Below are positions 1 through 5,015 of a stretch of DNA of 20,297 nucleotides, one piece after another; positions within the stretch are counted from its first letter, which is position 1; every line of letters starts with the position of its first letter. The stretch comes from an uncultured Erysipelotrichaceae bacterium (GTDB taxonomy: Bacteria; Bacillota_I; Bacilli_A; Erysipelotrichales; Coprobacillaceae), in contig URQL01000009.1 of the NCBI GenBank assembly GCA_900550005.1, positions 1-20,297 of the forward strand. Reading direction: 5' to 3'. A program made the translations under genes and the position numbers. The notes under the pieces are model-generated. The model saw only the letters and a list, made by a program, of their open reading frames with translations. It made no database searches and was not told the DNA's origin.

Positions 1-55
1 CTAAAAGAATAAAGTCAGCATGTTTCAGCCATCCTTTACTATCTTTTCTATACAT
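1..55 (-). CDS. Exopolysaccharide sugar-phosphate transferase (N-terminus only)
   Basis: Only the first 18 codons are visible before the gene leaves the window. They read MYRKDSKGWLKHADFILL. From memory of the family, a basic stretch followed by 'GWLKHADFILL' is how many Bacillota polyprenyl-phosphate sugar (glucose/galactose) phosphotransferases begin, just before the first membrane helix. These enzymes load the first sugar phosphate onto undecaprenyl phosphate in the membrane, which starts exopolysaccharide or capsule repeat synthesis. The start ATG (53-55) follows GGGAGG at 68-73, slightly far away at 12 nt. A long leader with two terminators precedes it, and a loaP gene lies nearby, which is a common setting for polysaccharide operons. 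The call rests on a short fragment plus context, so another membrane protein remains possible. Confidence 0.6.
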   Translation of the reverse strand, partial: MYRKDSKGWLKHADFILL

Positions 56-90
56 CTTTCTTTCATTCCTCCCTTCAAATTTCCCCTTAA

Positions 91-121
91 AATAAAAAAA
101 ACTAGGCTTTTATACCTAGTT
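91..121 (-). terminator. Intrinsic terminator T2 in leader of sugar transferase gene
   Basis: On the minus strand, AACTAGG pairs with CCTAGTT across an 8-nt loop and is followed by eight T. It ends about 20 nt before the ribosome binding site of the gene starting at 55, so transcription of that gene must read through it. This fits a leader controlled by antitermination. Confidence 0.8.
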
Positions 122-149
122 ATTACATACAAAAGCTTATTAATAAACA

Positions 150-179
150 AATAAAAAAAGATAGAAGTGCTCTATCTTT
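150..179 (-). terminator. Intrinsic terminator T1 in leader of sugar transferase gene
   Basis: On the minus strand, AAAGATAG pairs with CTATCTTT around a 7-nt loop and runs into a T7 tract. It sits about 36 nt upstream of the second terminator of the same leader. The arms are A/T-rich, but the U-tract is strong. No coding region that it could end lies between it and the promoter at 344-372. Confidence 0.75.
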
Positions 180-210
180 GTATCTTCTTATTCATTTTTA
201 GATATGCTTC

Positions 211-241
211 GCCAAGGCATAAATACAATTTATCCCCTGGC
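211..241 (-). promoter_or_regulatory. Leader RNA hairpin, candidate LoaP recognition element
   Basis: The minus-strand RNA can fold into a hairpin. GCCA pairs with TGGC at the base, GG with CC, and ATAAAT with ATTTAT around a 3-nt loop, with a small internal bulge. It lies between the promoter at 344-372 and the tandem terminators. LoaP proteins are known to bind an RNA hairpin in target leaders. Assigning this particular hairpin is an inference from position only. Weaker hairpins are also present in the leader, for example GTAAGA-TAT-TCTTAC near 253-267. Confidence 0.4.
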
Positions 242-343
242 AACACATAATATGTAAGAATATCTTACTTAACTAGACAAAGCTAAGATTAAGTTTAATA
301 AACTTTTGTTTCTTATTTTATTATGAGCTCTGGCTCGTTTGTT

Positions 344-372
344 ATTATATCGTAGGGAGTCACTTAATTCAA
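344..372 (-). promoter_or_regulatory. Promoter of the sugar transferase / polysaccharide operon
   Basis: On the minus strand, TTGAAT (367-372) is followed by a 17-bp spacer and a perfect TATAAT (344-349). This gives a predicted transcription start near 337 and an untranslated leader of about 280 nt before the start codon at 55. It is a close match to a sigma-A promoter. Confidence 0.65.
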
Positions 373-441
373 CCCATAATTCGACATAATTCAAATTATT
401 ATTAAATTGACTACATAAATATTTTATGAAATTTATTACTT

Positions 442-690
442 ATGTACATCTTAATTTTAATTCACTCTACTTTAAAATTAGATCCTTCCAGTAAAAAAAT
501 ACTAACAATAATCACAGATTATACATTATTTCATTTACAAAATATTGAAATCAATAAATTAGTTGAACTTACTGATTTATCAAAATCTACTGTTTCAAAT
601 AAAATAGGTATTTTAGAAAAAACAGGCTATATTATTAGACACAGAGAAGGTAAACAAACAACTTTCTCGTTCAATTTAGATTCACTTTAA
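442..690 (+). CDS. Small winged-helix DNA-binding protein (possibly truncated)
   Basis: This 82-residue ORF carries a recognisable winged helix-turn-helix. A helix around residues 37-44 is followed by the recognition helix 'SKSTVSNKIGILEKTGYI' (about residues 48-65), then the beginning of a wing ('RHREGKQTTF'). This is the DNA-binding half of MarR-like and similar regulators, which are normally around 140 residues, so it may be a 5'-truncated or minimal regulator. No ribosome binding site precedes the ATG, and an in-frame stop lies at 427-429. It is divergent from the polysaccharide promoter (344-372) and convergent with loaP, sharing a terminator with it. A role in controlling the polysaccharide operon is possible but only positional. 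Confidence 0.45.
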   Translation: MYILILIHSTLKLDPSSKKILTIITDYTLFHLQNIEINKLVELTDLSKSTVSNKIGILEKTGYIIRHREGKQTTFSFNLDSL

Positions 691-727
691 AAAATGAGTC
701 CTATACATAGGTATAGAACTCATTTTT
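690..727. terminator. Bidirectional terminator between wHTH ORF and loaP
   Basis: AAAAATGAGT (690-699) pairs with ACTCATTTTT (718-727), and the inner arms CTATAC/GTATAG pair around ATAG. Each strand ends in five or six T. It serves both the plus-strand wHTH ORF and the minus-strand loaP gene. Confidence 0.85.
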
Positions 728-733
728 AACAAC

Positions 734-1252
734 TTATATTTTCTCTACAATCTCTAATCCAACTTTCATTAAAGTTCTTCTTTCAAAAAGTGTCATTTCA
801 ATAAATGCTAAACGTTTATGACGGTCGATTCTTCGTATTTGTCCTTCTTGTCCTTTTAAAGGACCAGATGTGATAATGATTCGATCTCCTTTAATATATC
901 CATAAGACATATCTACAACATGATTATCATTACCATAGTAATGAAGTAAATGAATTTCATCTTTTCTTAAAGGATAGATTTCATGACCATCATTTCCTAA
1001 TAGTTTGGTGAAATCTGGTATTTTCTTTAATTCATTATTCAACAAATCTACATGATTACTAATCATAAATAAATATCCAGGAAATAATATTTGAGTAATT
1101 TCATGCCAAGCACCTTCATATTTCTTTTTCATTTTATATTTAGGTATAAAGCTTTCTTCTAAAATTGTTGAAGGGATACGATTACGACATAATGAAGCTG
1201 TTTGTTCTTCTTTACCGCGTATAACTTGTATAACGTACCAATTTGTATCCAT
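734..1252 (-). CDS. loaP: LoaP-type NusG paralogue, transcription antiterminator
   Basis: The 172-residue protein has NusG architecture. The N-terminal NGN domain starts 'MDTNWYVIQVIRGKEEQ' and contains the 'LFPGYLFM' strand typical of NusG/RfaH/LoaP proteins. A C-terminal KOW domain includes 'GPLKGQEGQIRRID'. Specialised NusG paralogues bind RNA polymerase and make it ignore intrinsic terminators over long operons. In Bacillota the LoaP branch is linked to exopolysaccharide and secondary-metabolite operons. The start at 1252 is chosen over an upstream ATG because GGAGG sits 7 nt before it. The gene lies directly downstream of four tasA-like genes but behind a strong terminator, and upstream of a terminator-rich polysaccharide leader. 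A core NusG is less likely given this setting and the divergent sequence. Confidence 0.8.
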   Translation of the reverse strand: MDTNWYVIQVIRGKEEQTASLCRNRIPSTILEESFIPKYKMKKKYEGAWHEITQILFPGYLFMISNHVDLLNNELKKIPDFTKLLGNDGHEIYPLRKDEIHLLHYYGNDNHVVDMSYGYIKGDRIIITSGPLKGQEGQIRRIDRHKRLAFIEMTLFERRTLMKVGLEIVEKI

Positions 1253-1289
1253 ACTATCCCTCCTTTTTCTTATCTTATCACAAAATATC

Positions 1290-1320
1290 AAAAAAAAGAA
1301 GTACCTAAGCTAGGTACCTC
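1290..1320 (-). terminator. Intrinsic terminator between the tasA-like array and loaP
   Basis: On the minus strand, AGGTACCTA pairs with TAGGTACTT (one G-U pair) around GCT, followed by TCTTTTTTTT. It lies 7 nt after the last tasA-like stop codon and about 40 nt before the loaP start. Some loaP expression may therefore depend on read-through, as no convincing separate promoter is visible in the gap. Confidence 0.8.
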
Positions 1321-1326
1321 TAATCA

Positions 1327-1944
1327 TTAATGTGTTGTTTCAATATTGACATCCCCCCAAGAAACGATATTTCCTGAAGCGTCTGTTGTTGGTGTAAAGT
1401 TATCAGATTGAATAATTTCACCATGAACTTTGATTTGGATTTGTAAATCAGCCATTTCATTAGTCCAACTTGTTGGGAATGTGACTTCACTAAATAAGTA
1501 AGTTGTTTTAGGGTCTGTGTCATTTGAAAGAATGGTATTGTAATAATAATATCCATCACTACCTAATGACCAATGAGCTGTGTCAATATCAAATTGAATT
1601 TCTTTTAATTGATCTTCTAATCCTTCAACTTGTTCTCCATCTTTTAAAGCAATGACTTCTATAGACATTCTTGCATAAGCATCACTTGAAGTTTCTTTTA
1701 ATTGGATATAAGGAGCTTTTGATAAAACATCTCCAGGAGTGACAGGATCATTATATTCGATACCATCATCTGTTTTAGTTGCATTATCATCTGTTGTATC
1801 TTCAATTAAATCTCCTCTAACATGACCAATTGTTACTAAGTTTGTTTTAGATTGAGAATCTGTAAAATAAGCAAGTGATCCACCAATTGCCATTACAGAA
1901 GCAATGCAAAGCGTTGCAATTGCAACTTTAATCTTCTTATTCAT
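1327..1944 (-). CDS. TasA/camelysin-like SipW-dependent secreted protein (fourth of array)
   Basis: A 205-residue secreted protein. The N-terminus has a lysine-rich start, a hydrophobic core and 'GGSLAYFTDSQSKTN', the pattern of SipW-processed TasA/CalY signal peptides, with cleavage expected around the SLAYF segment. Conserved family features follow: 'VTPGDVLSKAPYIQ' (about residues 68-81, matching the PGD motif of TasA) and the later 'WSLGSDGYYYYNTILS' and 'YLFSEVTF' strands. TasA-type proteins form matrix fibres or cell-surface proteins. This one is the most acidic and the last of four tandem paralogues, 14 nt after its neighbour. Its own function (fibre subunit, anchor or cap) cannot be read from sequence. 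Confidence 0.8.
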   Translation of the reverse strand: MNKKIKVAIATLCIASVMAIGGSLAYFTDSQSKTNLVTIGHVRGDLIEDTTDDNATKTDDGIEYNDPVTPGDVLSKAPYIQLKETSSDAYARMSIEVIALKDGEQVEGLEDQLKEIQFDIDTAHWSLGSDGYYYYNTILSNDTDPKTTYLFSEVTFPTSWTNEMADLQIQIKVHGEIIQSDNFTPTTDASGNIVSWGDVNIETTH

Positions 1945-1958
1945 ACTTCAAGCCTCCC

Positions 1959-2669
1959 TTATTTAGCTTTTACTACATCTGGGAAAGCTGCTTCCATAGC
2001 TTCTTGACAAGAACTGAATCCATCAGCTTGTACAATATAACCTTTTACGATGATTTTAAAATCACTCATTTGATATTCAGTATAGTTATAAGTAATCTTG
2101 TTATCAGCATCTACAACTTGATATTGTGTTTTATCGAATTGTACTTTATCCGTATCTGCACTAGCAACTTGTTCAGGTGTTAATGCTAATGGATCAATTT
2201 CAACAGCTGTAAATAATGGTGTTGTTTCACTAGGACCTACTGGTAATTTATCATTGTAGTAAGCCACTTGTTTATCTAAACGAACAGTCCATCCAGTATC
2301 GAAACCATCTTGATCTTTATTTACACCAGATTTGATGTTGATAAAACGATCTAAATCATCATAAGATACATCAATCCATCCTAATTCTTTGTCATACATT
2401 TGATATTGAAGTGTAGCCATGGCATAAACTTCAATACCACCTTTGTTGTAAATTGTTGGGTCTTTTGCAATGACTTTACCAGGATAATAATTTGTTGCAT
2501 TTTTTTCATCCCAATTAGGTTCATCTAATTCACCTGTAGTACCAGGTCCCATTGTAAATGTATTTGTCTTTTCCCCTAAATTACTAGAGAAATAAGCTAA
2601 AGTTGATCCAAGTCCTAATACACCAACTAAAGCTAATGCTAAAGCAGTTGTTTTCACTTTCTTATTCAT
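1959..2669 (-). CDS. TasA/camelysin-like SipW-dependent secreted protein (third of array)
   Basis: A 236-residue protein with the SipW-class signal 'GLGSTLAYFSSNLGEKTN' near residues 19-36 and a TasA-like body. The 'YYPGKVIAKDPTIYNKGG' segment corresponds to the conserved PG motif that precedes the first core beta strands. A central region of aromatic-rich strands is followed by 'FKIIVKGYIVQADGF' near the C-terminus, which its paralogues share ('VKGYIVQA', 'VTGYAVQA', 'VSGYGVQA'). There is no sortase motif or C-terminal membrane anchor, so it should be released to the surface or matrix after cleavage. It is cotranscribed with the genes on either side, with gaps of 28 and 14 nt. Confidence 0.8.
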   Translation of the reverse strand: MNKKVKTTALALALVGVLGLGSTLAYFSSNLGEKTNTFTMGPGTTGELDEPNWDEKNATNYYPGKVIAKDPTIYNKGGIEVYAMATLQYQMYDKELGWIDVSYDDLDRFINIKSGVNKDQDGFDTGWTVRLDKQVAYYNDKLPVGPSETTPLFTAVEIDPLALTPEQVASADTDKVQFDKTQYQVVDADNKITYNYTEYQMSDFKIIVKGYIVQADGFSSCQEAMEAAFPDVVKAK

Positions 2670-2697
2670 AGTTGTATCCCCCTATTTTTATTTTTTG

Positions 2698-3465
2698 TTA
2701 TTGAATTGCTGTAAAAGTAGTATTTAATTTAGCATTAGCTAAGTTAATTAATTCAGTTTTAGCTTGAGATTCAGAAATGTCACTTGCTTGAACTGCATAA
2801 CCTGTTACCTTAATTTCAAATGTTGGTAAACCTTTTTGAGCATCTGTAGCACTAATTACTGTTTTATTACCATCTTTATCTACTACAAAGTATTCTTTAC
2901 TATCTACTATTGTAGTATCATCTTTAACATCTACAACTTTACCATTTTCATCAACTGTATAAATGATTTTACCTTCTTTACCCGTTTTATAAACTTCTTT
3001 GATTCCTGTACTTACTGTAACATTATTGAAAATGGCATCTGTAGTTTCACCTTTTTCCAATTTAATTCCATACATATATAATTCAGATCCATCTGCACCA
3101 GTAGCAATTTGTTTCCAATTTGAAGTAATTCCATCATGTGATGCGTATTTTTGGAAGTCACTATAAGACATATTACTTGCACCATTAGTAAATTCTAAAG
3201 AAGCTGCTACCCAAATAATTTCTTCACTTTGGCTATCATTTGTTAATGTAGGTGCTTTTGTAATTACTTGTCCTGGACGATAATTACTTGCTTCTTCCGG
3301 TTTGAAATTTTCTTCTAGTTTTGTTGTAATATTTTTACTAGAACTAAAAGTATTTGTTTTTGTTTCTGTGATAGTTGATAAGTAAGCTAATGTACCACCT
3401 AAAGTTAAAACTGCTGTTAATCCCATTGCAACTAATGTCGTTGCCATCCCTTTTTTATTTTTCAT
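2698..3465 (-). CDS. TasA/camelysin-like SipW-dependent secreted protein (second of array)
   Basis: The start at 3465 is preferred over an ATG 15 nt upstream because GGAGGAG lies just before it and overlaps that upstream ATG. The 255-residue product has the signal 'GGTLAYLSTITETKTNTFSS' and the conserved 'NYRPGQVITKAPTLTND' motif. It also has 'FEIKVTGYAVQASDISE' near the end. It is the longest of the four. An extra charged stretch around residues 160-200 (from 'VYKTGKEGKIIYTVDENGK') looks like a loop inserted between core strands. No transmembrane or sortase anchor is seen. Gaps to its neighbours are about 29 and 28 nt, consistent with one operon. Confidence 0.8.
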   Translation of the reverse strand: MKNKKGMATTLVAMGLTAVLTLGGTLAYLSTITETKTNTFSSSKNITTKLEENFKPEEASNYRPGQVITKAPTLTNDSQSEEIIWVAASLEFTNGASNMSYSDFQKYASHDGITSNWKQIATGADGSELYMYGIKLEKGETTDAIFNNVTVSTGIKEVYKTGKEGKIIYTVDENGKVVDVKDDTTIVDSKEYFVVDKDGNKTVISATDAQKGLPTFEIKVTGYAVQASDISESQAKTELINLANAKLNTTFTAIQ

Positions 3466-3494
3466 ATTAATCTCCTCCATTTATTATCTAATTT

Positions 3495-4121
3495 TTAAAA
3501 ACCTACTAATGTTTTTAATTCTTGTGTAGCTGTAGCTTCATCTACACCATGAGCTTGTACGCCATAACCAGAAACTTTAATATCAAATCTCTTAGTTTCA
3601 GTAATTGTAGATTTAATATTTACTTCACTAAATAATGCAGATGTCGCAGCATCTTTAGTTAAAACTGAATTATACATATAAAGTTCTGAATTACCACTTT
3701 CAGCAATCTTAGTCCATTGTGAATCAAATGTGATATCTTCAATCATTTCTTTTGTATCTTCACTATATTCCACTTTAATTGCTACCCATGCATCTTCTTG
3801 AACATTTTTAATTGTTGGATCCTTTGGAATAACATCTCCAGGATAATAATTTTGAGCTAATGTAAATCCTAATCCTGCTTTTGTTGTATCAGATTCTGTC
3901 GAATCAACTACAGTTCCTGGTGTAACATCTTTTGGATAGTCCTCATTAAAATCAAATCCATCCCAAACTTTTTCTCTCAATTTAATTTGAATTGATTTAT
4001 TTGATGAGAATACGTTTGTATTAGTTTGAGTCGTACTATTTAAATAAGCTAGTGTAGCAGATGTTGCAATTCCGACTACTAATAGTGACGATGTTGCTAT
4101 TGTAATTTTCTTTTTATTCAT
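3495..4121 (-). CDS. TasA/camelysin-like SipW-dependent secreted protein (first of array)
   Basis: A 208-residue protein led by AAGGAGG. The signal is 'MNKKKITIATSSLLVVGIAT' followed by 'SATLAYLNSTTQTNTNVFSS', which fits the SipW-dependent class in which processing requires the ER-type peptidase encoded at 18434-18934. The body shows 'NYYPGDVIPKDPTIKN' (PGD motif), 'SELYMYNSVLT', and the closing 'FDIKVSGYGVQAHGVDE'. It is first in the four-gene operon, directly behind the repeat-rich upstream region. Relative to its paralogues it has an insertion before the PGD motif (about residues 52-85, rich in D/E/T). It is a candidate major subunit because it is promoter-proximal, but that is an inference. 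Confidence 0.8.
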   Translation of the reverse strand: MNKKKITIATSSLLVVGIATSATLAYLNSTTQTNTNVFSSNKSIQIKLREKVWDGFDFNEDYPKDVTPGTVVDSTESDTTKAGLGFTLAQNYYPGDVIPKDPTIKNVQEDAWVAIKVEYSEDTKEMIEDITFDSQWTKIAESGNSELYMYNSVLTKDAATSALFSEVNIKSTITETKRFDIKVSGYGVQAHGVDEATATQELKTLVGF

Positions 4122-4161
4122 TGTAATGACCTCCTTATGTCTTCTCCCTTTATCTAGTTTT

Positions 4162-4194
4162 AATTTATCATTGTTAAGTCACATTGTAGTCACA
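4162..4194 (-). promoter_or_regulatory. Candidate promoter with two TGTGAC direct repeats upstream of the tasA-like operon
   Basis: On the minus strand, TGTGAC occurs at 4189-4194 and again at 4178-4183, exactly 11 bp apart. A TAAATT -10-like hexamer at 4162-4167 lies about 10 bp further. Tandem 11-bp repeats ending about 10 bp before a -10 are the layout of PhoB/OmpR-type activator boxes. The -35 is otherwise poor, as expected for an activated promoter. Confidence 0.4.
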
Positions 4195-4282
4195 CCAACA
4201 ATTTCTTTTCTTTTTTATTTCTTTGTATTTAGATTATTAAGTGCTTCTTTTGTTTCTTAACCTTTACTACACTTCTATCTTA

Positions 4283-4309
4283 ATCACACAAGGTCACATA
4301 ATTGTCATA
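4283..4309 (-). repeat. Second cluster of TGTGAC-like repeats
   Basis: On the minus strand, TATGAC (4304-4309), TGTGAC (4293-4298) and TGTGAT (4283-4288) occur at 11- and 10-bp spacing, on one face of the helix. They lie about nine helical turns upstream of the TGTGAC pair at 4178-4194. They are probably additional binding sites for the same regulator. Confidence 0.4.
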
Positions 4310-4350
4310 TTCTTAAAAATAAATTAACAATTTAACTTTCGAAAATATAT

Positions 4351-4403
4351 AAAATAAAAAGTCAACATATCAACCATAGCTAACCATGATTGTTGCTGAC
4401 TTT
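4351..4403 (-). terminator. Long imperfect hairpin with T-rich tail
   Basis: AAAGTCA...ACA (4358-4367) pairs with TGTTGCTGACTTT (4391-4403) with a 2-nt bulge, and CAACCAT pairs imperfectly with ATGATTG inside. On the minus strand it is followed by TTTTTATTTTAT, so it can terminate transcription coming from the decayed region at 4430-4890 before the tasA-like promoter. Confidence 0.55.
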
Positions 4404-4430
4404 CTATTTTAAAAATATTAATTCTAGTTT

Positions 4431-4606
4431 ATGAATTACCCCCACTGATTACTTCATAATCAGAAGGGGTTTCCTTTGATTATGAGGATGATCTCAAGTT
4501 GGGAGTTTTAGCTCAAATCAAGAATAGATGATTTAGTTTGTAAATCATTTTCTTCTTGTTTGAAACAATGCCAATCCATGTGGCGACTATACCCTGTTAC
4601 GGGGTT
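4431..4606 (-). mobile_element. Possible IS200/IS605-family right-end / omega-RNA-like remnant
   Basis: On the minus strand the end of this segment reads 'GGAAACCCC', then a CTGATTA/TAATCAG hairpin, then 'GGGGGTAATTCA'. The arrangement C4-hairpin-G4 followed by T-A-(G/A)-T-T-C-A resembles the right-end hairpin of IS605-type elements, which is also the 3' end of the guide RNA used by TnpB. The 130 nt before it are non-coding and contain further short hairpins, such as ACCC/GGGT near 4590-4605. No tnpA or tnpB gene remains and no left end was recognised, so this would be a non-autonomous relic. The match is from memory of the family, not from an alignment. Confidence 0.35.
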
Positions 4607-4610
4607 ACTT

Positions 4611-4882
4611 TTAATTTATGTTTATCACTTTAACTGTTCTAGTCAAATAATCAAAATCTTCTAAATCACTAATTCCCATAGCCCAATGTTCTTTTGTTTT
4701 ACCTTCATCAGTGCTCATGATTTCAATGGTATCTAAATATGTTTGTTTTAAGGTATCGATTTTAGGTTGTGTTCTACCAATACTTCCTTCACTTCTAAGT
4801 CAAATTGTTACATCATAACCACAATAAGTAATTTGACTTCCAAGTACGCCCCCACCAATAACAACAACTTTTTTATATCCAT
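4611..4882 (-). pseudogene. 3-hydroxyacyl-CoA dehydrogenase N-terminal fragment (decayed)
   Basis: A good ribosome binding site (AAGGAGG, 4890-4896) precedes ATG at 4880-4882, but the reading frame is lost after three codons in a run of A. One more A would open the frame 'KKVVVIGGGVLGSQI'. That is the NAD-binding Rossmann start of a 3-hydroxyacyl-CoA (3-hydroxybutyryl-CoA) dehydrogenase. Homologous sequence continues with 'LRSEGSIGRTQPKID' and 'LKQTYLDTIEIM'. There is a TGA (4800-4802) where a Trp is expected ('TI*LRS'), and the 'SQITYCGYDVT' segment is shorter than usual. The frame ends at a TAA at 4611, next to the possible IS605 remnant, so two-thirds of the gene is gone. Frameshift, nonsense and truncation together make this a clear relic. 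Confidence 0.75.
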
Positions 4883-4978
4883 AATTTTTCCTCCTTGAGC
4901 TCTTTTCATTATTTTACCATCAAGTTAATTATTTCACAAGTAAACTGATAGCTCTTTCTTTCTATTTATTTTTATTCG

Positions 4979-4987
4979 TGTTATACT
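4979..4987 (+). promoter_or_regulatory. Extended -10 promoter of the alpha-galactosidase gene
   Basis: TGTTATACT is an extended -10 element (TG-n-TATACT) about 29 nt before the start codon. No convincing -35 or catabolite-repression operator is visible upstream. Confidence 0.45.
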
Positions 4988-5015
4988 TACAAAGGAATTA
5001 AAAAGGAGGGATTTT

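Noticed and set aside
211..241. GCCAGGGG in the leader, resembling part of the enterobacterial JUMPstart/ops region
   Set aside because: The match is only eight bases, the GGCGGTAGCGT ops core is absent, and LoaP is not known to use ops. Probably chance.
180..440. Open frame of about 56 codons on the minus strand, with no start codon
   Set aside because: It overlaps the promoter at 344-372 and the structured leader, has no start or ribosome binding site, and resembles no family I know.
4800..4802. TGA at a Trp position, suggesting TGA might encode Trp in this organism
   Set aside because: Intact genes use TGG for Trp and none has in-frame TGA. The TGA is in a gene already broken by a frameshift and truncation. 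All visible stops are TAA, which merely fits low GC content.
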